DNA of 64,000 nt from NCBI GenBank assembly GCA_963786155.1, contig CAWAXW010000006.1:2914001-2978000 (forward strand), read 5' to 3'. Below are positions 35,306 through 44,145 of this stretch, in pieces. Source of the stretch: CAWAXW01 sp963786155 (GTDB lineage Bacteria; Actinomycetota; CADDZG01; WHSQ01). Numbering within the stretch: position 1 is the stretch's first letter; each line of letters begins with the position of its first letter. The notes under the pieces are model-generated. The model made no database searches and was not told where the DNA came from. It saw nothing but the letters and a program-made list of their open reading frames with translations. A program made the position numbers and the translations under genes.

Positions 35306-36388
35306 CTAGGAAACGGGTTGCAGTCCCTCGGCGCGTAATGCGATCTGGAAGTCGTGGGGGTTCGTGGCTCCCGCGATCGCGTCTTCGAGCGACACAAGTC
35401 CGGCGCGGTAGAGGTTGATGATCGCTTGGTCGAAGGTCTGCATCCCATAGAACTCGCTCTCGGCCACGATGTCGTGGATCATGTGGGTCTGATCGGGGTT
35501 GAGGACCAGGTCACGGATGCGGCCGTTCATGACGAGCACCTCCACGGCCGGGACCAGGCCCTTCCCGTCCTTCCTGCGGATGAGTCGCTGCGAAACAACG
35601 CCGCGCATCGAACCCGCTAGAGAAACGCGGACTTGCTTCTGCTGATGTGGTGGGAAGAAGTCGATGATCCTGTTGACGGTCTCGGTCACGTCGGTCGTGT
35701 GGAGGGTCGAGATAACCATGTGACCCGTCTCCGCGGCTTGCAGCGCGGCCTTCACGGTCTCCTGGTCGCGAATCTCTCCAATGAAGATGACGTCTGGGTC
35801 TTGGCGCATCGCGGCCCGAAGCGCGACCGCGAAGTCCGAGGTGTCTTGGCCGATCTCTCTTTGGTTCACGATCGCCATCCGATCCGCGTGCAGGATCTCG
35901 ATCGGGTCCTCGATCGTGAGGATGTGGCACGACCGAGTCGCATTTACGTGGCTGAGCATGGCGGCCGTCGTAGTGGTCTTCCCCGACGACGTCGGACCAG
36001 TGACGAGAACTATCCCGCGCTGCTCGTCGGCGAGCTGGCGCACGGCGGGCGGAAGACCGAGGGTCTCGAAGGACGGGCTGCCGGGCAGCACCCGCCGGCA
36101 TGCGAGAGCGATGCTCCCGCGCTGGCGGAAGACGTTGACTCTGAACCGGCCGATGCCTTGCTCCGAGTAGGCGAAGTCGATCTCACCTTTGCGCTTGAAG
36201 GTCTGGGCCTGCTCGTCGTTCATGAGCTCCATGGCGGCCCGCTCGCAGTCCGCGGACGTCATCACGGGGAACTCGGTCTTCTCGAGCTCGCCGTGCGACC
36301 GGATATAGGGGGGTCCCCCGGCCTTGACGTGCAGGTCGGAGCCCTTCTTGTCGACGACGGCCCTCAGGAACTCGTGGATGTCCGACAT
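35306..36388 (-). CDS. pilT: Type IV pilus twitching ATPase PilT-like
   Basis: 360 residues. Begins MSDIHEFLRAVVDKKGSDLH, a typical PilT N-domain. Walker A is GPTSSGKTTTTAAMLSHVNA near residue 130, the Asp box is LTIEDPIE near 160, Walker B RQDPDVIFIGEIRD near 195, and the His box GHMVISTLHTTD near 225. The C-terminus lacks the AIRNLIREGK helix of classical PilT but ends with TFDQAIINLYRAGLVSLEDA and a short tail. It retracts pili in known systems. No pilin, PilB, PilC or PilM gene is present in this window, so the partners must lie elsewhere. ATG 36388 was chosen over the upstream in-frame start because the domain begins there. Confidence 0.92.
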   Translation of the reverse strand: MSDIHEFLRAVVDKKGSDLHVKAGGPPYIRSHGELEKTEFPVMTSADCERAAMELMNDEQAQTFKRKGEIDFAYSEQGIGRFRVNVFRQRGSIALACRRVLPGSPSFETLGLPPAVRQLADEQRGIVLVTGPTSSGKTTTTAAMLSHVNATRSCHILTIEDPIEILHADRMAIVNQREIGQDTSDFAVALRAAMRQDPDVIFIGEIRDQETVKAALQAAETGHMVISTLHTTDVTETVNRIIDFFPPHQQKQVRVSLAGSMRGVVSQRLIRRKDGKGLVPAVEVLVMNGRIRDLVLNPDQTHMIHDIVAESEFYGMQTFDQAIINLYRAGLVSLEDAIAGATNPHDFQIALRAEGLQPVS

Positions 36389-36564
36389 GCCTCTCAGTGC
36401 TCCTCGCTGCGAATGGCCCCTAGTGAACACTAATCGGCTCCCGGGGCTCCCGGTTTGAGCCATGTGCTCACTGATCCTCTTGGTTTCGTGCCCCAAAGCG
36501 CGGGTAAGTAACCCAAGCGCAAAACGCACATATGGTGCCAACCGACAGGGGAAGGAGTCCTCTC

Positions 36565-36759
36565 ATGGCGGAAGAGGTTCGGAAGATGTCCCGGGCAGAG
36601 GCCGGGCGTAAGGGTGGCAAGACCACCAAGGAGCGTTACGGAGAAGAGCACTTCGGCCGGATCGGCCGGATCGGCGGCAAGAAGGGTGGCGAGACCACCA
36701 AGGAGCGCTACGGCACGGAGTTCTACCAGAAGATCGGCCGCATCGGCGGCTCGAAGTAG
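36565..36759 (+). CDS. KGG-repeat small stress-type protein
   Basis: 64 residues, highly basic and glycine-rich. Two tandem units share K-G-G-x-T-T-K-E-R-Y-G and x-x-I-G-R-I-G-G: KGGKTTKERYGEEHFGRIGR and then KGGETTKERYGTEFYQKIGR. This is the KGG (con-10/GsiB-like) hydrophilin motif found in stress-induced proteins of bacteria and fungi. GGGGAAGGAG precedes the start ATG 36565. An efficient terminator follows, so it is probably a monocistronic, strongly expressed gene. Confidence 0.85.
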   Translation: MAEEVRKMSRAEAGRKGGKTTKERYGEEHFGRIGRIGGKKGGETTKERYGTEFYQKIGRIGGSK

Positions 36760-36791
36760 CAGCTCCTAACTAAGCCAACAGACAGATCTCC

Positions 36792-36817
36792 AAAGGCACC
36801 TCCACGGAGGTGCCTTT
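36792..36817 (+). terminator. Rho-independent terminator after KGG gene
   Basis: AAAGGCACCT and AGGTGCCTTT form a perfect 10-bp stem, extended inward by CC/GG, followed by TTTGTCGTTT. It lies 33 bases past the stop codon. Confidence 0.85.
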
Positions 36818-36838
36818 GTCGTTTCCTATGCTGCCTGC

Positions 36839-38976
36839 ATGTCTAGTATCGGTCGGGCGCCGGCGGCACTTCTGGTCGTCGCCCTCGCGGCGAGCCTGAC
36901 TCCCCCCTCCCGAGTCCTCGCCCAGGAGACTCCATCGGAGTCCGCGTACGAGCTCCGGCTCATCGATCAGCCCGTGTGGCACGAGCCCGGCGACCCGCTG
37001 GGCCTGTCCGTGCGCATCTTCAACGAGGGCGACCAGGACCTGGAGAACTTCGCGCTCCAGCTGGCCGTGTACGACCGCAACCTGTCCCGTTCGGACCTCC
37101 ACGAGAGCTTCGATGGGCTCACCTCACTGTCCGCGAGCTCGTTCCAGAAGCCGCTCGAAGGGAGGTCGGTGCCCGCGGGCACCACTCTCCTGGTCGACGT
37201 CGAGGAACCTCTCGAGACGCTCGTGTCCTTCGATTTCGTAACCGAGCCGGGCGTCTACCCGCTGACGGTGTCTCTTCTGGACGAGAACAGCCAGGCGATC
37301 GACTCCTTCACGACGTTCCTGCTGTTCTTCCCGGAGCTTCCACCGACCCGGCTCAACGTCGTCCCACTCGTAACTCTCAACGAGGTGCCCGGACGCGGCC
37401 CCGACGGCGTCTTCTCCCCGGTAGACGACACGGTTCCCATCCGGGACGCGGTGGGACCGGATGGCTGGCTCCTGGGCCTGCTGCGCGCCCTGCAAGCACC
37501 AACGACTCGGGCTCTGAAGTTCGGCCTCGCGCCATCGCCCCGAACGGTGGATGAGCTCGCGGACATGTCCGATGGATTCCGAAGCGGTGAGACAGACGAA
37601 CCGGAAGACGTGCCGGCGGCGGATCCGCAGCCGAAGGTGCGGCGGCGGCTCTGGAGATCCTGCGGGAGCTGGCCGGTCGCGGCCGTGTGGAGCTCGTCGA
37701 TGTCCCCTATTCGGCCCCAGACATCGTCTCCCTGACCGATGCACTCCCCCGCGACGTCGCGATCGACCAGGTCAGCGCGCAACTGCGCGAAGGACGCGCC
37801 GTGCTCGAGCGGGTTCTCGAAACCGAGAATGACCCGGGGTGGTTGTTTCCGGCCGGCGGTCGACTCGATGCCGACGCGGCCGCCGTGTTGATGTCGTTGT
37901 CCGCGTTGAGCCGTACCTTCTTCGTCGAGCAGTCGTTGGAGGGCCACGCCGAGCCCGTGGTCCTTGGCTGTCCCGAGTCATCGCCCTCCATCACATGTCC
38001 AGTCCGGGTCAACACGATCGACGGCCCGATCGACGGGCACGCATTCGACGACGGGATCCAGGACCGTTTCGCGGAGCTCCTGCGCGAGGGCGACGCGCCT
38101 CAGGACATCCAACGTCTCTTCGCCGAGCTGGCGATGATCTGGGCCGAGCTTCCCAGCATCGAAGGCCGCGTCGTGTTGGCTACCATGCCCACGCTCTGGA
38201 GGCCGACGCCCGAACAGGCTCGGCACTTGTTCACCGGGCTGGCAACCGCCCCCTGGATCAGCACGGTGACCCCTACTCAGGGCATGAGGCTCGCGACCGA
38301 GCGCATCGAGCGAGACCTCGTGGCCCAACTGCCCCCCTTGCCGGACGATCCCGGCGTGGCCTATCTGGGCGCGGTTGCGGATGCGGATGAGGTCGTCTCG
38401 ATGTACGGCGAGATCAGGCCACCCCTCGAACGCGTCGAGAGGCTGAGCACGAACATCCTGACCGCGCAGAGCAGGTCGTGGTGGCAGAGCGATGCGCTCC
38501 TCGCCCGGGGCAGCGAGTACATCGACAACTCCATAGAAGAAGCGGAAGACGAGCTCGACAAGATCCGCATCGGGGGCCCGGATCAGATCATCCTCACCTC
38601 ACAACGCGGCCGGCTTCAGCTCCAGGTCTTCAACGACACTGGCTATCCGGTGACGCTGCAGCTCAGCGCGGTGGCCACCCAGGTAGACATCGAGGAACCG
38701 GAGGTGACGGAGTACCTGCCGGGCACGACCCCGGTGACCATGGAGGTGTCGGCCGATTCGAGCGGCATCTACCGCGTCGACATCGGGCTCGAGACACCCG
38801 CCGGGGACCTGATCGCGCCGGCCAAGACGATCTCGGTGCGCTCCACCGCGTTCAACGAGATCGCCGTCACTCTCACGCTGGGAGCTCTTCTCTTCCTGAT
38901 CATCTTCTTCGTCGTGCGATTCATCCGCAGACGCAGACCACCGCTGGAGGGCGACGCCGAGGCGACCCCCGCTTGA
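36839..38976 (+). CDS. DUF6049-like secreted/membrane-anchored protein upstream of murJ
   Basis: 712 residues restored. A signal peptide (APAALLVVALAASLTPPSRV) is followed by an Ig-like N-terminal domain (YELRLIDQPVWHEPGDPLGL), a large middle domain (ELPPTRLNVVPLVTL, AHLFTGLATAPWISTVTPT-like), a C-terminal beta domain (LQVFNDTGYPVTLQLSAVA) and a final membrane helix with a basic stop-transfer (LFLIIFFVVRFIRRRRPP). The size, topology and position directly before murJ match the actinobacterial DUF6049 proteins. The role is unknown, presumably in envelope assembly with MurJ. One G is missing near 37636 (in AAGGT), breaking the frame before AALEILREL. Confidence 0.8.
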
Positions 38977-40583
38977 GCTCGCTGGCGCGCGCCACCGCGA
39001 TCATGTCGGGCGGCACGGTGCTGTCGCGGATCACCGGTGTCATGCGTCTCGCTGCGATCGCTGCGGCTATCGGAGCGGCGGAAACGAAGTTGGCGGACAC
39101 CTACAACCTCGCGAACACGGCTCCGATCATCGTCTACGAGCTCGTGTTGGGAGGCGTGCTCACGTCGGTATTCGTCCCCGTCTTCGTCGAGCTTCTGGAG
39201 AAAGAGGGCCGCGAGCGCGCGTGGCGGGTGGTGAGCGCCATCATCAACGTGTCCCTGGTGGGTCTGGTCGCGCTGACCACGCTCGGGATCATCGCGGCCC
39301 CCTGGATAGCGAAACTCTACGCAACGCGTCTCGAGGGCGAAGCCGCGCTCCATCAGCAAGAGGTCCTTACGACCTTGCTCCGGCTCATGCTTCCGCAGAT
39401 CATTTTCTTCGGGCTTGCGGCGATGACGGCGGGCCTGCTCAACGCTCACAAGCGTTTCGGGCCCCCCATGTACACGCCGGTGCTCAACAACCTCGCCGTG
39501 ATCGCCGTCTTCGTAGCGTTCCATCAAGCGTACGGATTGGTGGGACTCGAGGAAGTGACCGACGCCCAACTCCTGCTCATCGGGTTGGGAACGACCGCCG
39601 GCGTCGTATTGATGGCGGTGGCGCAACTGCCTTTCCTTCGTGGACTCGGCCGATATCGGCTGACCCTCTCGATCGCTCATCCCTCGGTGCGCAAACTCGC
39701 CCGCCTTTCGGTGCTCGTCATCGCGTACGTGATCACCAATCAGATCGGCTACCTGATCGTGCAGTGGCTTGCCAACGGACAGCAAGGTGGCTACTCCGCG
39801 TACGTGTACGCCTTCATCTTCTTCATGCTTCCTCATGGACTCATCGCAGTGTCGGTGATGACGGCGTTACTTCCTTCGCTCAGCGCGAACGCGGTCCACG
39901 GCCGGTGGGATGACTTCAGGGCACAACTCGGGGTCGGCATGCGATCGACACTGTTCCTGGTGCTCCCGGCGGCCGTGGGCTACCTCGTGCTGGGGGACGA
40001 GATCGTGAGGCTCTTGCTCGAGCGCGGCGTGATGACTCCGCGCTCGACGGAGCTCATCGCCGACGTCCTCAGCTTCTTCGTCATCGGGCTCGTACCGTTC
40101 TCGCTCTTCCAGCTCTTCCTTCGAGCGTTCTATGCGCTGCACGACACGCGTACGCCGTTCCTCGTCAACTGTGTGTCGATCGCTCTCAATATCGTGGTGA
40201 ACATCGCTCTATTCCGCGTTATCCAGGTGAAGGGGCTGGCGCTCGGCCATGCGATCTCGTACTTCTGTGGGGCGACATTCCTGGGAGTGCTCCTGTCTCG
40301 CCGGATCGGAGGCCTCGAGGGCCGGCAGTTCGTGGACAGCGGGCTTCGGATCACGGGAGCGGCGGCCGCCATGGGTGTGGGAGTAGCAGGAACCTTGTGG
40401 GCCTTGGAAGGGACGCTGGATCCGAAAGGAACGCTTGCTCTCGCAGTCGAGGTCGGCCTGTGTCTGGTCGTGGGAGTCGGCGTGTACCTGGGCAGCGCCC
40501 GGCTCCTCAGGGTTCCCGAGATGCGGTTCGTGACCAGGGCAATCAGGGGCCGATCCGGAGGAGCGGATGCAGATACCAACTGA
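38973..40583 (+). CDS. murJ: Lipid II flippase MurJ
   Basis: Flips the peptidoglycan precursor lipid II across the membrane. 536 residues with about 14 hydrophobic segments. Begins SSLARATAIMSGGTVLSRIT, then NTAPIIVYELVLGGVLTSVF near residue 45, GLLNAHKRFGPPMYTPVLNN near 155 and RAFYALHDTRTPFLVN near 385, all MurJ hallmarks. The TTG start overlaps the DUF6049 stop (TTGA), so the two are coupled. No fused kinase domain is present, unlike mycobacterial MviN; a separate kinase gene lies two genes downstream. Confidence 0.95.
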   Translation: MSSLARATAIMSGGTVLSRITGVMRLAAIAAAIGAAETKLADTYNLANTAPIIVYELVLGGVLTSVFVPVFVELLEKEGRERAWRVVSAIINVSLVGLVALTTLGIIAAPWIAKLYATRLEGEAALHQQEVLTTLLRLMLPQIIFFGLAAMTAGLLNAHKRFGPPMYTPVLNNLAVIAVFVAFHQAYGLVGLEEVTDAQLLLIGLGTTAGVVLMAVAQLPFLRGLGRYRLTLSIAHPSVRKLARLSVLVIAYVITNQIGYLIVQWLANGQQGGYSAYVYAFIFFMLPHGLIAVSVMTALLPSLSANAVHGRWDDFRAQLGVGMRSTLFLVLPAAVGYLVLGDEIVRLLLERGVMTPRSTELIADVLSFFVIGLVPFSLFQLFLRAFYALHDTRTPFLVNCVSIALNIVVNIALFRVIQVKGLALGHAISYFCGATFLGVLLSRRIGGLEGRQFVDSGLRITGAAAAMGVGVAGTLWALEGTLDPKGTLALAVEVGLCLVVGVGVYLGSARLLRVPEMRFVTRAIRGRSGGADADTN

Positions 40584-41001
40584 CGGACCGCCCGCAGCCG
40601 ATAATGAGCCCGTGCAACTCCACAAGGACGAACGCGGCCTCGTCGTCGCCTGGCTGGTCAAGCTCGTGATCGGGTTCGTGATAGCCGGGGTCATCCTGTT
40701 CGACGCGGGCTCCATCATCGTGAATTACGTGACGCTCGAGTCGACGGCTCGGGACATCGCCGTGGCCGTCACAACCGAAGCCGCTCAAGCCAACGTCGTC
40801 AATCAGTCGACCGTCACGCTCGCGGCGAAGGAGCTGGCCGAGGAATCAAATGTGAGGCTTCTGGACGCGACCCTCGACCAAGAGGGCAGGGTTCACATCA
40901 AGATCCGGCGTAAAGCGGACACGCTGATAGTCGGTCGTATCGGCCCCCTGGAAGACTGGACTCGAGCCACGGTTGAGGCCGAAGCTTCCTTGGGCAACTA
41001 G
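40567..41001 (+). CDS. TadE/Flp-pilus-like single-pass membrane protein (putative)
   Basis: 144 residues. After a polar leader there is LVKLVIGFVIAGVILFDAGS (one membrane segment, about residues 32-55), followed by YVTLESTARDIAVAVTTEAA, reminiscent of the mature N-terminus of TadE-like pseudopilins, and a soluble C-terminus. The start at 40567 has GGAGGAG and overlaps murJ by 17 bases, so it belongs to the murJ operon. No tad machinery is visible here, so the assignment is only structural. It may instead be a murJ-associated envelope factor. Confidence 0.5.
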   Translation: MQIPTDGPPAADNEPVQLHKDERGLVVAWLVKLVIGFVIAGVILFDAGSIIVNYVTLESTARDIAVAVTTEAAQANVVNQSTVTLAAKELAEESNVRLLDATLDQEGRVHIKIRRKADTLIVGRIGPLEDWTRATVEAEASLGN

Positions 41002-41006
41002 CACCG

Positions 41007-42461
41007 ATGGTCATGCCCAAGAGTGAGCTCGCGGGTCGCTATGTCCTCGAAGATCGCGTTGCTTCCGGGGGCATGGCGGAGGTGTGGCGAGCGCACGACG
41101 ACATCCTGGCGCGCACCGTCGCGGTCAAGATGCTCCACGAACACCTCGAGCTAGATCCTGCTTTCGTCGAGCGGTTCCGCAGCGAGGCCCTCGCGGCTGC
41201 ACGACTTTCTCATCCCAACATCGTCGCCATCTACGACTCCGGTCAGCACGAGAACGACGGGGGGCCGCGCGACTACATCGTCATGGAACACTGCACGGGA
41301 TCACTTCGGCATCATCTCAACGAGCGGCAACCGCTGGACGTCGATGAGGTCGTCTCGATTGGCGTGACCCTTTGCGATGCCCTCGCCCATGCACACGAGG
41401 TGGGGATCGTCCACTCGGACCTCAAGCCGGACAACGTCTTCCTTGCAGACGACGGGACCTTGAAGATCTCCGACTTCGGCATCGCAAGGGCCGCGCTCGA
41501 ACGCTCTCCGGACATCGCCACCACGGCCACGATCCTGGGCTCGGTTCGATATCTCGCTCCCGAGCAGCTGCAGGGCTCCTCCGGCGATACGCGATCGGAC
41601 GTCTACTCGCTGGGCGCGGTGCTCTACGAGCTTCTCACCGGCCGCCCTCCACTCGAAGAAGAGGCCGCGCTGGCCGTAGTGGAAGGCGAGTGGGAGCCTC
41701 CCCTGGCGCCGCGCAACCTCAGGGCCGGAGTGCCGCGCGGGACCGACGCCGCGGTGATGCGCGCGCTCGAGCGGGATCCGGCCAGGAGGTGGCAATCGGC
41801 ATCCGAGTTCGGTCGCGCGCTCCAGGGATCCGCTCCATCCGGCGCGACCCGAGCGATCCCACGGGTCTCCTCCGTGGAACCAGAAGAGCGTGATCGCTCG
41901 AGCGAATCGCGCTGGCTCATCGGGGTCGTGGTCGCGATCGCTCTCGTCGTCATCGCAGCGCTCACGATCCCGGCATTGCTCGAGGACGATGCGGAAGGGC
42001 CCGCCGGATCCACGCAAGAAGACGGGACGCGCGCGTCCGGGGTGAAGATCCAATCGGTCCGAGATTTCGATCCGTTTGGCGACGGAACCGAACACGCCAC
42101 TAAGGCCGAGCTCGCCCGAGATGGTGATCCGACTACCGCGTGGCACACGGAGGATTACAACACCTCGCTCGCGGACCAGAAGCCCGGCGTGGGTCTCGTC
42201 TTCGATCTGGGCGAAACCCGGTCCGTGGATATGGTCGTCGTTACCGGTAGCGACGGGGCCGGGGTTGACGTTCGTGCGGCAGACGAAGAGCCCGTGGACG
42301 TAGACACCGTTCCTCCAGTGATCGCGAGCGAAGAGCTGGAGGCGGAGACCGAGTTCGACGCAAGTGGAGCCGAGGCCCGCTACTGGGTGATCTGGATCAC
42401 CGACCTCCCCGGCGTGACCGGGTCTGCTGAGATCTTCGAGGTGGAGTTCATTGGATCCTGA
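41007..42461 (+). CDS. Membrane Ser/Thr protein kinase with discoidin-like outer domain
   Basis: 484 residues. The kinase domain (about 8-270) has the Gly loop VASGGMAEVWRA, VAVKML Lys, EALAAARLSHPNIV with the alpha-C Glu, catalytic loop IVHSDLKPDN, DFG (ISDFGIAR) and LGSVRYLAPEQ. The catalytic Asp and Asn are intact but the HRD Arg is Ser. One membrane helix (WLIGVVVAIALVVIAALTIP) leads to an extracellular part with DGDPTTAWHTEDYNTS and VGLVFDLGETRSVDMVVVTG, which resembles F5/8 type C (discoidin) folds. Position after murJ fits a cell-wall checkpoint kinase; ligand unknown. It overlaps sigM by 11 bases. Confidence 0.9.
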   Translation: MVMPKSELAGRYVLEDRVASGGMAEVWRAHDDILARTVAVKMLHEHLELDPAFVERFRSEALAAARLSHPNIVAIYDSGQHENDGGPRDYIVMEHCTGSLRHHLNERQPLDVDEVVSIGVTLCDALAHAHEVGIVHSDLKPDNVFLADDGTLKISDFGIARAALERSPDIATTATILGSVRYLAPEQLQGSSGDTRSDVYSLGAVLYELLTGRPPLEEEAALAVVEGEWEPPLAPRNLRAGVPRGTDAAVMRALERDPARRWQSASEFGRALQGSAPSGATRAIPRVSSVEPEERDRSSESRWLIGVVVAIALVVIAALTIPALLEDDAEGPAGSTQEDGTRASGVKIQSVRDFDPFGDGTEHATKAELARDGDPTTAWHTEDYNTSLADQKPGVGLVFDLGETRSVDMVVVTGSDGAGVDVRAADEEPVDVDTVPPVIASEELEAETEFDASGAEARYWVIWITDLPGVTGSAEIFEVEFIGS

Positions 42462-43014
42462 GACCACCGACGAGCAACTGCTGGCCGGGTTCGTCGGTGG
42501 CGACGAGAGCGCCTTCGAAGAGCTGATGCGACGGCACGAGGAACGCATCTTCGCCCTCGCCATCCGCATGACGGGCGATCGAGCCGACGCGTTGGACGCG
42601 GTACAGGAGACGTTCATCGCCGCCTTCCGGCGTGCGTCCTCTTTCCGAGGTCAGTCGGCCTTCGGGACCTGGCTCTATCGCATCGGCATCAACACCTGCA
42701 CCGACCTGCTCCGCAAGCGCAAGCGTTCGCCGGAACCTCGTGAAGAGTTGGTTCTTGCCGATCCGACGACGGCCCCGATGGAGGACTCCGTGGCACAGCG
42801 CGACGCCCTGGCCCGAGCCCTCGAGGGCATCGCGCCCGATTATCGGGAAGCGGTGCTGCTCTACGACCTCATGGGAGCCTCATACGAGGAAGTCGCCCAG
42901 CTCACCGAGGCCCCCCTGGGCACCGTGAAATCTCGCATAAGCCGGGGCCGCCGCATCCTGGCCCAGAAGCTGGAACATCCCACCGCCCCCCAGCCGTCCA
43001 AGGAAGTGACATGA
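42451..43014 (+). CDS. sigM: ECF RNA polymerase sigma factor (SigM-like)
   Basis: 187 residues. Region 2 has FEELMRRHEERIFALAIRMT and DALDAVQETFIAAFRRASSF, then GTWLYRIGINTCTDLLRKRK. Region 4 has YREAVLLYDLMGASYEEVAQ and APLGTVKSRISRGRRILAQK. The position between the murJ-linked kinase and an anti-sigma gene, just before trxB in most actinobacteria, is that of SigM. The TTG start overlaps the kinase stop and the stop overlaps the anti-sigma start (ATGA), so the block is coupled. Confidence 0.92.
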   Translation: MDPETTDEQLLAGFVGGDESAFEELMRRHEERIFALAIRMTGDRADALDAVQETFIAAFRRASSFRGQSAFGTWLYRIGINTCTDLLRKRKRSPEPREELVLADPTTAPMEDSVAQRDALARALEGIAPDYREAVLLYDLMGASYEEVAQLTEAPLGTVKSRISRGRRILAQKLEHPTAPQPSKEVT

Positions 43015-43962
43015 AAGCGCCAATCGACCACGCCACCTGTTCCGAGCTGCTGCGCGACCACGTCGCCGGCCTCCTCGAGGCACGCCAGAGCGAGCTCGTG
43101 GAGGCCCACCTACGGGACTGCCAGGACTGCCGGGCCGAGGCAGGGGTGGTCGCGGCGCTGGCCGGGGACGTCGACCCCCTGACCGAGCACGAGCGTCACC
43201 GCTTGAGGACCTCCGTGGGCTCGGCCTTGAAGTCGCCCGAGAGACAGGTCGTGACCCTGCCCGCCCACCGGTCGTGGCGGACCCGGATGCTCCCGGCCCT
43301 GGGAGCGGCAGCAGTCCTGCTGTTGGCCGGGACCGCGGTCATGGGGGGCCTCTTCTCGACCTCGGACGAGGACCCGAGCTTCGACGTGGGGGCCGAGAGC
43401 GCCGAAGAGGGCGAACGGACAGGGGGGGATTCGGGAGGCGCGGAAGGCGGCGCCGACCGCGCAGCTAAGGATGAGGTCCAGGCCGATAGCGATCTGGAGT
43501 CGGCAGCGGGTCAGAGCCCCGAGTCAGCTTCGGAATTCTCCTCGGCACCTGGGGCCGGCCCTTCGTTCGACCCCAGTGCCGGCGACCTCAACGCCAACTC
43601 CCTCAAGGCAATCGGTCAGAAGGGGGAGCCCTTCGCGTCCATCGGAAGGTCGGTCTCGGCGTCCGACGTCACGGCCTTGCGTGATGAATACGCCGCTGGA
43701 CTATCCGGCCAAGCTCCGAGCGATGCCGCGCGCACAGATCGAGGCTTGCACCCAACGGATCCTCGAGGACCGCTCCGATGCACTCCCCGCCTATGCCGCT
43801 TACGGCACCTATGACGGCGACGAGCGGGTCCTCGTAGTCGGCTTCGCCTACTCGACCGAGGACATCGGCGCGCTCGATGCATTCTTCCTGTGGGTCTGGC
43901 CTCGAGAGGACGAGTCGTGTGCGTTCCCCGCCGACTCCATCCAGGGCCGCATACGTCCCTAG
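43011..43962 (+). CDS. Zinc-finger anti-sigma factor, membrane-anchored
   Basis: 316 residues restored. The N-terminal ZAS/zf-HC2 domain has CSELLRDHVAGLLEARQSEL and HLRDCQDCRAEAG (H-x3-C-x2-C), which would hold the neighbouring sigma factor inactive. A membrane helix (LPALGAAAVLLLAGTAVMGG) near residue 100 is followed by a long Ser/Glu/Gly-rich linker and a C-terminal extracytoplasmic domain (YAAGLSGKLRAMPRAQIEAC, YDGDERVLVVGFAYSTEDIG). An extra C at 43709-43710 breaks the frame in this outer domain. It shares the ATGA overlap with sigM. Confidence 0.88.
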
Positions 43963-44145
43963 CACTGCATTTGCCAAGGTTCAAACCTTTCGGCCGGATC
44001 ATCCGAAATGACTATTGGAAGGAGCCCTTCGACTACGTAGGGTCGCGCGACTAGGCGCGAAGGGGGGTTCGGCGTGGATCGCAGCAACACCCGTCGCGCG
44101 TCGCGCGCCCGTAATCCCAGCTCTTGGCGGCATGTAGGGATCACT

